The notes under the pieces were generated by a model. That model was not told where the DNA came from. It ran no database searches and saw only the letters and a program-made list of their open reading frames with translations. This document shows positions 1 to 6,437 of a DNA stretch of 21,421 bases, piece after piece. Each line of letters opens with the position of its first letter. Position 1 is the stretch's first letter. Origin of the DNA: Nitrososphaerota archaeon (lineage in GTDB: Archaea; Thermoproteota; Nitrososphaeria; Nitrososphaerales; Nitrosopumilaceae); assembly GCA_022565935.1 (NCBI GenBank), contig JADFJY010000008.1, positions 1 to 21,421 of the forward strand, given 5' to 3'. The position numbers and the translations under genes were made by a program.

Positions 1-602
1 GTAAAGGCAGGCCGAAATGTAAGGGGCATGGCTTTGCAATGACATCGACACAGTTGATGAAGCGATATCCTTGGTACAGTTGCGACAGCAGCACGTGGGT
101 CTCGCTATCACGAAATGGTTGGGTACGTTTCCCGCGATATGGGAAGGATGGTAAGTACGACTGGTTGGCAAACCCAATTGCGTGGCGTTTTACTGATCGA
201 GCAGTTCATTCAAAAGTGCATATTAGTAAACAATCCGCTTTGCATGTACAACGGATGGAGGAGTACCTGGAAAAGAATTTTCAAATGAAGATAGGTGCTT
301 TGAAAGATTATGCAGAACGGGATGCATGTAATATTGGACATACTTTGTTGGTTGGGGAGAGATTGAAAAAGTATTACGAAGAGAAGTTTGATTTTACGGG
401 GGGCGCAAACATATATATGGCAGGACATGGAGTGCTGTTGTTATCTGTTGCAAACTTCAAACGGATTATTAGCATTGCATCCAGACCACTCGATCCTGAT
501 GTTGATCGATATTATCTGGGATCCTACTTTTATAAGAATCTAATTGACAGGGCATTGTTAGCTCTGAAGCCAACAAAAAGGAGAATGTTGCATGGACTTT
601 AA
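1..602 (+). CDS. Phage-type TGT/DpdA-like protein, 5' end outside the window
   Basis: The reading frame is open from base 3 through the stop at 602, so the gene starts upstream of the window; the ATG at 39 is internal. The stretch HGFAMTSTQLMKRYPWYSCD followed by SSTWV resembles the late barrel segment of tRNA-guanine transglycosylase-like proteins of tailed phages, including the DpdA group that places 7-deazaguanines in DNA; these typically read HGFG-T-...-PWYSVDSTSW. The aspartate in that motif is a candidate active-site residue. This assignment is from memory of the family pattern, so the exact substrate is not known. The stop overlaps the next gene by 11 bases, as in a phage operon. Base composition is clearly richer in G+C than the rest of the window, and the codon use differs from the archaeal genes. 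Confidence 0.6.
   Translation, partial: KGRPKCKGHGFAMTSTQLMKRYPWYSCDSSTWVSLSRNGWVRFPRYGKDGKYDWLANPIAWRFTDRAVHSKVHISKQSALHVQRMEEYLEKNFQMKIGALKDYAERDACNIGHTLLVGERLKKYYEEKFDFTGGANIYMAGHGVLLLSVANFKRIISIASRPLDPDVDRYYLGSYFYKNLIDRALLALKPTKRRMLHGL
575..583 (+). promoter_or_regulatory. Strong Shine-Dalgarno site before the clamp-like gene
   Basis: The sequence aaaaggaga lies 8 bases before the ATG at 592. A ribosome binding site this clear is rare among the archaeal genes to the right, which look leaderless, and so supports a bacterial or phage origin for the left-end DNA. Confidence 0.6.
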
Positions 603-1011
603 TCGCGAGAAGTTTAAGGATATGTTGGATGTTGCGAAGATTGCAATCGATCAACGTGACTTTATTCCGATACTTTCTCACTTCTGTTTTTCAGGATCAA
701 CGATGACAGCTTACAATGATTTATTGGGTATACGGATACCTTGTAAAACAAATTTTGTTTGCGCTTTGCAAGCGAATACTTTATTGCAGTTGATCAACAG
801 TACTCAAGCGGAAATAATATCGATAGGGTTCACAGCTAATACAGCATACCTGAAAACAGGGAAGCCGCGGAAGGGCATGCGAGCGAGACTTCCTTATATG
901 GGAGAGGATGATTTCTTTTTCAAATGGCCAAATATAAAACGGTTGGAGAAATATAAGTTAACGGAGTTACAGCTAAAGTCGTTCATAAATGGATTGCAGC
1001 TTTGCTTATAA
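592..1011 (+). CDS. Sliding-clamp (DNA polymerase III beta)-like protein, 3'-truncated at junction
   Basis: The 139-residue product resembles the first third of bacterial/phage beta clamps: an N-terminal helix (FKDMLDVAKIAID), then IPILSHFCFSG and a MTAYNDLLGI strand like the clamp 'PIL...l..a.ND' core, and a later helix around LKSFINGLQLCL. Beta clamps are normally about 370 residues, so roughly 230 are missing. The frame closes by chance at TAA 1009-1011, almost exactly where archaeal sequence begins. A clamp tethers the replicative polymerase to DNA. Archaea use PCNA instead, so a beta clamp here points to a bacterial virus or similar element. The start is fixed by the ribosome binding site. 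Family assignment is moderate; it could be another phage replication protein with a similar N-terminus. Confidence 0.55.
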   Translation: MDFNREKFKDMLDVAKIAIDQRDFIPILSHFCFSGSTMTAYNDLLGIRIPCKTNFVCALQANTLLQLINSTQAEIISIGFTANTAYLKTGKPRKGMRARLPYMGEDDFFFKWPNIKRLEKYKLTELQLKSFINGLQLCL

Positions 1012-1687
1012 TCGGTAGGTGATCAGCATCTAAATCAAATGCAAACCCAATTTCTTTTTTGTTGGTTACTGAAATTAATTCAGATAATTCGTCAGATGTA
1101 GGATCAGGACCTCTTGAGCATCCTGAAAGTTCTTCATTTAGTACTTTGACTTTACATCCTATCTTTTTTAACAAATCTGGTGCAAATCCTTTTGCTGCAC
1201 CACCCCCAATATCTACAACTACTTCTGGCTGATTTTCGATATTTCCAATAATTTTTGCTGCATCATCAATGTATGATGATGAAATATCTTGTTCAGTTCC
1301 AATTTTTGATTTTAAAATTTCTTGGTGTTCAATTATTTGTGGTAATTCTTCTTCATTAATGCCTCTACCTTCAATAATGAATTTCATACCATTCCATTTA
1401 ATTGGATTATGCGATGAAGAAATTACTAATCCGGCACCAAATTTTCTTGCTTCTCTAAAAACAACAGGAGTTGGAACTGTCTCTAAATTGAATACATCAA
1501 TTCCATTTTTCATTAATGCAGCACTTGCAGTATCTTTCATCATGGAACCTGAAGGTCTTGTATCTTTTCCAATAACACATTTTTGTGATTTAATCAAAGA
1601 TGAAAAATTATTACAAAATTCTAATACATCTTTTAGGTTAAGATCTTCTCCAAATATTCCTCGAATCCCAGAAATTGTTTTCTTCAA
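983..1687 (-). pseudogene. Phosphoglucosamine/phosphomannomutase, N-terminal half only
   Basis: Enzymes of this alpha-D-phosphohexomutase family move phosphate between C1 and C6 of hexoses for activated sugar synthesis. The fragment begins with the typical TISGIRGIFGE and contains the phosphoserine active-site loop SSHNP at residues 91-95 (serine 92). It ends within the metal-binding loop: GFAFDLDAD at 214-222 should be followed by RL and about 220 further residues. Instead the frame runs through junction sequence to a stop after 234 residues, so true archaeal coding covers about 1022-1687. The start is a TTG at 1687, which gives the family's usual N-terminus, with a TATA-like stretch near 1706-1717. 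Which hexose it acts on (GlmM or ManB type) cannot be told from this half. If the junction is an assembly error, the real gene is probably intact. Confidence 0.85.
1008..1021. other. Junction between phage-like and archaeal DNA
   Basis: To the left, clamp-like coding sequence on the plus strand appears sound to about 1008. To the right, phosphohexomutase coding sequence on the minus strand is sound from 1022 upward, up to its metal-binding DLDAD motif. Composition changes at the same place. No tRNA gene, direct repeat or recognisable attachment core is visible in these bases. The junction is therefore either an assembly chimera or an illegitimate insertion that broke the mutase gene. Confidence 0.75.
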
Positions 1688-1740
1688 TTATTCAAACTCG
1701 GAAAGACTTTTTATTAACTCTGATGGATTTATCCAAACGT

Positions 1741-1814
1741 GCCTTGGTAGCTCAGCCTGGTAGAGCGAACGCCTCGTAAGCGTTAGGTCGCGGGTTCGTA
1801 CCCCGTCCGAGGCT
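1741..1814 (+). tRNA. tRNA-Thr (anticodon CGU)
   Basis: A full cloverleaf folds by eye: acceptor GCCTTGG (1741-1747) with CCGAGGC (1807-1813), D stem GCTC/GAGC, anticodon stem AACGC/GCGTT around loop CTCGTAA with anticodon CGT at 1775-1777, and T arm GCGGG-TTCGTAC-CCCGT. The discriminator base is T at 1814. There is no intron and no encoded CCA. A T-rich run (ttttctt) directly after the gene may serve as terminator. It is divergent from the mutase gene, and the TATA-like tttttatt near 1705-1713 could serve both. Confidence 0.95.
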
Positions 1815-1858
1815 TTTCTTGTAAAATTTTTAAAATTATTTAGAAAACTCTTAGACAG

Positions 1859-1936
1859 TTATTCAATGAATGTTTCAATATCTGTTTCTAATTCTTTTCC
1901 TAATCCTTTCCACCACTGTTTAGTCTGTTCTACCAT
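1859..1936 (-). CDS. Possible 25-residue small protein
   Basis: The minus strand reads MVEQTKQWWKGLGKELETDI followed by ETFIE and a TAA stop. A purine-rich gaggggagc sits directly before the ATG, and a TATA-like ctataaagg at 1965-1973 lies about 34 bases upstream, placing transcription start a few bases before the ATG. The peptide would be an amphipathic, acidic helix with paired tryptophans and no membrane segment. I do not recognise a family. The ORF lies between tRNA-Thr and a membrane-protein gene in otherwise empty sequence. The promoter and ribosome-site context is the main support, since an ORF of 25 codons can arise by chance. Confidence 0.4.
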   Translation of the reverse strand: MVEQTKQWWKGLGKELETDIETFIE

Positions 1937-2025
1937 GCTCCCCTCATACTATACGTAGAATTATCCTTTATAGATCTGTCGATTGATCCATGATTGACCA
2001 TTTCATCGCAAATTCTAAAATATCT

Positions 2026-2211
2026 CTAACTTTCTTTCTCTTCTTTCTTTCTTTTCATTTTTCTATAAATTATTATCATAAGTGCAGCACCTGCACATCC
2101 CCAAAATAAATATGATGTCCCACTTCTAATGTTTGGTTCAAATACACCAACAAAACCCAATGTCATTATTGCTACAAGAACTAATCCCAACATTTCAAGC
2201 ATTTTTACCAT
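2026..2211 (-). CDS. Small two-helix membrane protein
   Basis: From the ATG at 2211 the product is 61 residues: a hydrophobic helix (MLGLVLVAIMTLGFVGV), a short loop with an EP motif (FEPNIRSG), a second helix (LFWGCAGAALMIIIY) and a very basic/acidic tail (RKMKRKKEEKES). The frame is open back to 2268, but the extra 19 residues overlap the divergent promoter and add nothing membrane-like, so I prefer 2211. It faces away from the plus-strand gene at 2274, whose product has the same helix-loop-helix-tail plan and shares the EP motif, so the two may be divergent paralogues. The function is not known to me. Confidence 0.65.
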   Translation of the reverse strand: MVKMLEMLGLVLVAIMTLGFVGVFEPNIRSGTSYLFWGCAGAALMIIIYRKMKRKKEEKES

Positions 2212-2244
2212 AATTTTTCTATTATCCACTTGTAAAATCAAAAA

Positions 2245-2251
2245 GATATAT
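2245..2251 (+). promoter_or_regulatory. TATA-like box for the gene at 2274
   Basis: The sequence gatatat is centred about 26 bases before the GTG start at 2274, the spacing expected for a leaderless archaeal transcript. The same interval must hold the promoter of the divergent gene starting at 2211. Confidence 0.6.
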
Positions 2252-2273
2252 GGTTTTGTAAACCACACAATTT

Positions 2274-2486
2274 GTGGACAAGTATCTTTTAGTAATCTTA
2301 ATCTTTATGATAGTAACTATTCCTATAGCATTTGTTGAACCAGCTACAGGAGACTTGAGAGATCCACCTCTCATCCCACTGTTTTATGCTGCAATAGCAG
2401 GAATAGCAATTATTATTCTTTACAGTTCTTACAAAGAAAGAAAAGAACGACAAAAAGCAAATGCAAAGAGAAGAGCTAGAAAATAG
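2274..2486 (+). CDS. Small two-helix membrane protein
   Basis: The 70-residue product has a first membrane helix at about residues 4-20, a short external or internal loop with VEPATGDLRDPP, a second helix at about 32-50 (PLFYAAIAGIAIIILY), and a highly basic tail rich in K and R. The start is a GTG with a TATA-like box 26 bases upstream and no ribosome binding site, so it is probably leaderless. The plan matches the divergently transcribed neighbour: helix, EP-containing loop ending in R, a second helix of LF-x-AA-x-A-III type, then a charged tail. No family is recognised. Confidence 0.65.
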   Translation: MDKYLLVILIFMIVTIPIAFVEPATGDLRDPPLIPLFYAAIAGIAIIILYSSYKERKERQKANAKRRARK

Positions 2487-2489
2487 ATT

Positions 2490-2771
2490 TTAAAGTTCTA
2501 ATCCAAATGATTCTGCAATACCTGCGAATTTTATATAAGAATCCAAATATTGTCTACCTTTTCCAGTAATTACAAAAGTATTCTTACCATCAAATTCAAT
2601 TCTATTAATTAGACCAGCACCGGTCAAATTCTCTAAGAATTTAGATAATCTTGAATGTGATAAATTAGCCTTTGTTAGAAGAGATGTTGTTTTGATACCT
2701 TCCTGCCCTGATTGTTGAGTAACAGTCAACAGATCTGCAACAATCTGCATACTAGTTCTATAGGAAGCCAT
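2490..2771 (-). CDS. Winged-helix transcription regulator (HTH_45-like)
   Basis: The 93-residue protein is a single winged helix-turn-helix domain. Residues about 1-17 form helix 1, about 27-52 the HTH (TTSLLTKANLSHSRLSKFLE), about 53-72 the wing (GLINRIEFDGKNTFVITGKG), and the last 20 residues a C-terminal helix ending SFGLEL. This is the small archaeal MarR/Sso10a-like type common in Thaumarchaeota and likely binds DNA as a dimer; the ligand and targets are unknown. It is clearly related to the protein at 9666-9953. A TATA-like tatatctt lies about 26 bases before the ATG on this strand (near 2790-2800). It converges on the small membrane-protein gene with 3 bases between. Confidence 0.85.
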   Translation of the reverse strand: MASYRTSMQIVADLLTVTQQSGQEGIKTTSLLTKANLSHSRLSKFLENLTGAGLINRIEFDGKNTFVITGKGRQYLDSYIKFAGIAESFGLEL

Positions 2772-2825
2772 ATGAGCTTAAGAATAAAACTAAGATATAA
2801 TAGTATTACCGTTCATTCAGATCAG

Positions 2826-2833
2826 ATAAATAT
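2826..2833 (+). promoter_or_regulatory. TATA-like box for the gene at 2856
   Basis: The sequence ataaatat is centred about 26 bases before the ATG at 2856, consistent with a leaderless transcript. Confidence 0.6.
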
Positions 2834-2855
2834 GCTCTAACATGATTTTTCTGCA

Positions 2856-3440
2856 ATGTCTACTCATTCTTCTATAACTTGGTTTGATGACTTTATTGGT
2901 GTTGCATACAGATACTATGACCTTAGAATGAATGTTGTTCCTTTACTAACTGACAGAAAACAATCAGCATCTCTTTGGCATGATACTATTAATTGGTGGG
3001 TAGATCCATCAATCAAAATCCGATTTGTAGAAATTGGTGATAAATACTGGTTTATTTTGGGTTCAGATTCCCAAAAACCCGATACCAATCTGTCTTTTTT
3101 CAAAGTGTTACATAAATCTGAAAATTATGAGCGATTTAAGAAAGGTCATGGAGGAGAGGCATATCTTAGATTAGGTGTATATGCAAAAAAAACACTTAGT
3201 GATGTAAAAAAGAGTGCTTTATGCAATTGTAGTCATGAAGCTAGAGATCACGATGAGGGTGATAATGATGTATGTCTATACAACAGTTGTGATTGCAAAA
3301 AATTTGCTAGTTTTCAAGTGAACTTGCTAAAAAGAAAAAAAACAATTACTGACATTCTATATTTAGAAGAAAAAGATGTAAAAGATGATCCTCTTGCATG
3401 GAATTGTCTTAATAAAAATAAATATTCAAAATCAGGATAA
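2856..3440 (+). CDS. Hypothetical protein with Cys/His zinc-binding motif
   Basis: The 194-residue soluble protein has an N-terminal part (about 1-115) with mixed alpha/beta character and several aromatics, then a probable metal site at residues 123-147: C123-x-C125-x-H127-x4-H132-x7-C140-x4-C145-x-C147, followed by KKF. This C-x-C-x-H...H...C...C-x-C-x2-F pattern recurs in small archaeal and actinobacterial proteins and probably holds one zinc ion. The tail is charged. I do not recognise the N-terminal domain, and no enzyme motif is obvious. The start is set by the TATA-like box at 2826-2833. A tiny zinc-ribbon gene follows on the opposite strand, 2 bases away. Confidence 0.75.
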   Translation: MSTHSSITWFDDFIGVAYRYYDLRMNVVPLLTDRKQSASLWHDTINWWVDPSIKIRFVEIGDKYWFILGSDSQKPDTNLSFFKVLHKSENYERFKKGHGGEAYLRLGVYAKKTLSDVKKSALCNCSHEARDHDEGDNDVCLYNSCDCKKFASFQVNLLKRKKTITDILYLEEKDVKDDPLAWNCLNKNKYSKSG

Positions 3441-3442
3441 AA

Positions 3443-3610
3443 CTAATCTAAATGCTTGTTTACTCTTACATGTTCTCCAGGATAGTGATCACTAAGTTTT
3501 TTTGAATAACATTTTCCACACAACGAACCCTCTATCTTCCATTCATACATAGACTTGTAATGAAATTCGATTTTTTCACTACAAATTACACATTTGTTTT
3601 TTGTTCCCAA
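3443..3610 (-). CDS. Small zinc-ribbon-like protein (55 aa)
   Basis: This short gene encodes KCVICSEKIEFHYKSMYEWK then IEGSLCGKCYSKKL and a His-rich end. Two CxxC pairs 21 residues apart (C7, C10, C31, C34) make a convincing zinc ribbon. The start is a TTG at 3610: the only ATG nearby is out of frame, an in-frame TAG lies 10 codons upstream, and the TATA-like tatata at 3633-3638 is centred 26 bases before the TTG, as in other leaderless genes here. The function is unknown; such single zinc-ribbon proteins often bind nucleic acid or a protein partner. It could be missed by gene callers because of its length and its TTG start. Confidence 0.7.
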   Translation of the reverse strand: MGTKNKCVICSEKIEFHYKSMYEWKIEGSLCGKCYSKKLSDHYPGEHVRVNKHLD

Positions 3611-3632
3611 AGCATTTTTTCTCTTTTTAATC

Positions 3633-3638
3633 TATATA
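3633..3638 (-). promoter_or_regulatory. TATA-like box for the 55-aa zinc-ribbon gene
   Basis: The palindromic tatata is centred about 26 bases before the TTG at 3610 on the minus strand. The remaining sequence from 3640 to the AIPR stop at 3774 shows no credible gene. Confidence 0.55.
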
Positions 3639-3773
3639 AAAAACATTCTGGAATTAACAATACTTGAAAAATTATGTTAAATATCACCTTATTTGTATTA
3701 AATTTAGGTAGTTTTCTGACTAATGTAAACCTCCTGCAAGACTTTTACTTGGTTGGACTGCTACCTTTTGAAT

Positions 3774-5525
3774 TTAAAATAAACTGTTTGTTAGTTTTTT
3801 TAATACCAGAATTTCATCTTCTTCGTGTCTAATTTTTTTATCAATTACACGAAGCATTGTGCTATTCCAAACATGTTGTGAGAAGAAATTATGTTTTGTA
3901 TTGGCTAATTCAATTTCATCATCTACTACAGTATCCTCAAGAAATTTTGTCACAATTACATCTGTTAATTTTAAAATTCTAGAATTAAGTTTGAAACTAC
4001 GAAAAATAGGCTCTAATTTTCTTACATCTACCTTAAAATCATCTTTTGATTCAAGGATTTTTTTGTGGAGTATTCTAAAGTAGACTGCAACAAAAAATAA
4101 TGTTGCATATCTTTTTGTTTTGTGACCTCCTTGTTTTCCATACTTTAATGATTTTTTTGCATATTCTTTGACAAGATAAGGATATAACAAAATTCTATAA
4201 TCATCTTTTAGATTCTCATTGAAGATATCATCATATTTTCTTCCTCTTGGAAGAAATTGTGCTGGTGAGCTGTACGCTTCAGTTGGTCTTTGTTCAATTC
4301 CTGCAACTAGCGACTGAATTGCATCTTTAGCAACAATGACTTTTTTATGGTTATCTGGAAGATAGTTGTTATATGTTACATCTCCTTCATATTCACATTG
4401 TTTAGATTTTGATTTTGTATCAAAAGAGCCTGCTTGAATTTCATAAAAGTAGCCACAATTTTTTAATTGTGATTTAATCGATTTATGAAAATCCATCAGT
4501 GAAACCAGATCTTTTCCTCTTACTGAATTTTGAGAATTTCTGTACTTTGTAATGTTATTTTGTTCTTGTTCATCATCTGCTTTGATTATTGTAATTGTTA
4601 TGGAACCTTCCATATTTTTTGTTCTCTTTGAATGATCAAGAATAGAATTTGATGTCTGTGCCCCATTGACAATTTGTGGAGCATGAAGCTCAATCAAATT
4701 ATTTCCTAACTCTACAAAGTCACTAACTACAATAGTAATTCCATTATTATAATAGAAGAATTTACCTGGATTGCTTTGTAATGTATCACGTAATCCTTTG
4801 TTAACCGTAGTCTTGAATTGCATCCATTGTCTAATGTTTGATTCAAAAACATAATCTTTATTCTTATTTACAAACTCTGTAAGTTCCCACAGCTTCAAAA
4901 TTCCTAGTATGGTGTTATCATGTTTGAGCATTCTTTCTAGTTTAATTGAGGACTTTTTACCTGCTGCAGGTTTTTTAATTCTGTCCCATAATTTTTGAAT
5001 TATTTTCTTTCCATCTATAATCTCAACAAATTCATCCTCATATTCTACTTTCTGATCTGTAACATAACAACATTTTATCTTAAGATTTTTTTCTTTAATT
5101 TTTGTAACAAGTTGAGCTAGTTCAGGTCTCATTTTTGTAACATCTTTTGTAAGTAATCGTTTTACGTCTTCCTTGAATTTGGTAATTGCTTCTAGTGAAT
5201 GTGATGTGCCATATTTTGATTGGAATAATCTGATTGTATTGTCTGAAAAATCTACTGGAAGATAGGCATCAATTCCAAGATCGTTTGAACCGTCAACAAT
5301 TGCATCTGCTGCATCATCTTCTGTAGCCTCAAAAACTCTTGTTAACACCCATTGTAGAAATTTATATCCTTTCTCAACGTCACTTTTAGAATTTTCAGCA
5401 TATTCTCGAATACTTCCCTGGACATTTTCTGCAAATCCTTCTAAAGGAAAACTGGAATTTTTTTGTGCTAGTAGTGTATGTGAACCTGGTATGTATTCCA
5501 ATAATCCATTTCCATTTTGAGACAA
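3774..5525 (-). CDS. AIPR-family protein with nuclease-like N-terminus
   Basis: The 583-residue protein carries the AIPR core (abortive infection phage resistance family): FFYYNNGITIVV at about 256-267 and PQIVNGAQTSNSI at 283-295, followed by a long helical C-terminal region. Upstream, residues about 80-104 read DGSNDLGIDAYLP...IRLFQSKYG. The D86 and Q102-x-K104 spacing is like PD-(D/E)XK nucleases of the Mrr type, so an N-terminal nuclease domain is likely (inference). Family members are associated with phage defence, and some occur beside restriction systems; here no methylase or other defence partner is visible. The start is a TTG at 5525 with a TATA-like stretch at 5544-5553. Composition matches the archaeal surroundings, so recent transfer is not evident. 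Confidence 0.8.
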   Translation of the reverse strand: MSQNGNGLLEYIPGSHTLLAQKNSSFPLEGFAENVQGSIREYAENSKSDVEKGYKFLQWVLTRVFEATEDDAADAIVDGSNDLGIDAYLPVDFSDNTIRLFQSKYGTSHSLEAITKFKEDVKRLLTKDVTKMRPELAQLVTKIKEKNLKIKCCYVTDQKVEYEDEFVEIIDGKKIIQKLWDRIKKPAAGKKSSIKLERMLKHDNTILGILKLWELTEFVNKNKDYVFESNIRQWMQFKTTVNKGLRDTLQSNPGKFFYYNNGITIVVSDFVELGNNLIELHAPQIVNGAQTSNSILDHSKRTKNMEGSITITIIKADDEQEQNNITKYRNSQNSVRGKDLVSLMDFHKSIKSQLKNCGYFYEIQAGSFDTKSKSKQCEYEGDVTYNNYLPDNHKKVIVAKDAIQSLVAGIEQRPTEAYSSPAQFLPRGRKYDDIFNENLKDDYRILLYPYLVKEYAKKSLKYGKQGGHKTKRYATLFFVAVYFRILHKKILESKDDFKVDVRKLEPIFRSFKLNSRILKLTDVIVTKFLEDTVVDDEIELANTKHNFFSQHVWNSTMLRVIDKKIRHEEDEILVLKKLTNSLF

Positions 5526-5543
5526 TCTATTTTTCTAATATGT

Positions 5544-5553
5544 TATATATTTA
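5544..5553 (-). promoter_or_regulatory. TATA-like box for the AIPR gene
   Basis: On the minus strand the sequence reads aaatatataa, centred about 24 bases before the TTG start at 5525. Confidence 0.5.
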
Positions 5554-5600
5554 GAGAACTTGGTAATTATGTAATAACTCTGTTCTGGATGTGATATGAT

Positions 5601-6008
5601 TTGCTGAAACAAATAACTGTAATAGGTGTAATTGGAGTAGTAATTCTTGTAATTATCGCTTTATCATTTTCTAACTCTATTGAAGAAAATGTTGAAGAAA
5701 CAGACTTTATTATTAAAGGCGATGTGATAATGCCTACAAAAGTCTCTCGTCCAGGATGTGATGAAAATGACAGATGTTACATTCCATCTTTGATTGTAAT
5801 TGAAAAAGGAAAACAGGTAACATGGATAAATGAAGATTCAGCCTTTCATACTATAACTTCTGGTTTTTACGATGCACCTACTGATCTTTTTGATAGTGGA
5901 CATTTAGATCCATTTGAATCCTATACTCTTACTTTTGATGAAAAAGGCACATATGATTATTTTTGTACTCTTCATCCTTGGATGAAAGGACAAGTAATTG
6001 TTGAATAA
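5601..6008 (+). CDS. Membrane-anchored cupredoxin (plastocyanin-like)
   Basis: The 135-residue protein has an N-terminal membrane anchor or signal (about residues 5-23) and a type I copper domain. The copper ligands are visible as H83 (AFHTI), C122, H125 and M128 in YFCTLHPWMKG. The loop with C53 and C59 could form a disulfide. Such small blue-copper proteins are abundant in ammonia-oxidising archaea, where they are thought to carry electrons outside the membrane; the partner of this one cannot be told. The start is a TTG at 5601 with a weak A/T-rich box near 5567-5577. The stop codon ends one base before the 3' end of the convergent tRNA-Cys gene. Confidence 0.9.
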   Translation: MLKQITVIGVIGVVILVIIALSFSNSIEENVEETDFIIKGDVIMPTKVSRPGCDENDRCYIPSLIVIEKGKQVTWINEDSAFHTITSGFYDAPTDLFDSGHLDPFESYTLTFDEKGTYDYFCTLHPWMKGQVIVE

Positions 6009-6080
6009 AGGTACCCGAGGGAGTCGAACCCCCTTGTATAGGCTTTGCAGGCCCACGCATAACCGTTCTGCCAGAGTACC
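6009..6080 (-). tRNA. tRNA-Cys (anticodon GCA)
   Basis: On the minus strand the acceptor GGTACTC pairs with GGGTACC, the anticodon stem TGGGC/GCCTA encloses loop CTGCAAA with anticodon GCA, and the T arm is GGGGG-TTCGACT-CCCTC. The discriminator base is U, as expected for tRNA-Cys. The D stem has three clear pairs and one mismatch. There is no intron and no encoded CCA. An A/T-rich box (aataatta) near 6099-6108 may be its promoter. Confidence 0.95.
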
Positions 6081-6119
6081 ATTCTCAAAAACACAAAATG
6101 AATAATTAAACTCTTCAGA

Positions 6120-6341
6120 TTAAAATTTGCTAAATGGTTTTGAAGCCAACTTTACATCTTCACCTTTTATTGTTTTTCTTCCTGCATGAGAAGCCATATC
6201 CACAGCACTTTTTGCAATACCATCAGCTAGTTCTTCAATCACTCTTCTTAATTCATTCGCTGATTCGTCACTAACTCTCTCAGCTCCTGCTTTCTTCAAA
6301 ATTCTATACATTGCAGATAATCCTAATTCTGATGATTTCAT
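6120..6341 (-). CDS. Archaeal histone
   Basis: The 73-residue protein is a single histone fold: an N-terminal helix (SAMYRILKKAGAERVS), the long central helix (about 24-50, ANELRRVIEELADGIAKSAV) and the terminal helix after RKTIKGEDVKLA. The RKTI-x-x-EDV-x-LA signature is typical of archaeal histones that wrap DNA as dimers and larger stacks. Length is normal for the family, with no tail beyond the fold. It is divergent from the TatD-like gene at 6438, with both promoters in the A/T-rich interval, and sits 39 bases from tRNA-Cys on the same strand. Confidence 0.95.
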   Translation of the reverse strand: MKSSELGLSAMYRILKKAGAERVSDESANELRRVIEELADGIAKSAVDMASHAGRKTIKGEDVKLASKPFSKF

Positions 6342-6437
6342 AAATTTTATTTTGATTTTTTCTGAAAAAAGATAATGAATGAAAAAATATCACAAAGGAA
6401 TCGATTTATACAGACTATTTTAAGAATTGATAAAGAA

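Noticed and set aside
39..41. ATG at 39 as the true start of the first gene
   Set aside because: The frame is open to the window edge and the conserved HGF motif lies before the ATG, so the start is upstream of the window.
1..1011. Integrated provirus with a defined attachment site
   Set aside because: No integrase, no tRNA-end duplication and no direct repeat could be seen at the only visible boundary; the data do not support naming an attachment site.
1269..1763. Open frame of 164 codons on the plus strand
   Set aside because: It is antisense to the phosphohexomutase fragment and runs into tRNA-Thr; its translation shows no family pattern while the opposite strand has clear motifs.
3675..3840. 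Plus-strand hydrophobic frame starting at ATG 3675, overlapping the 3' end of the AIPR gene
   Set aside because: The hydrophobic look follows from A/T-rich reverse-strand sequence; no promoter at the expected spacing and half of it is antisense to AIPR.
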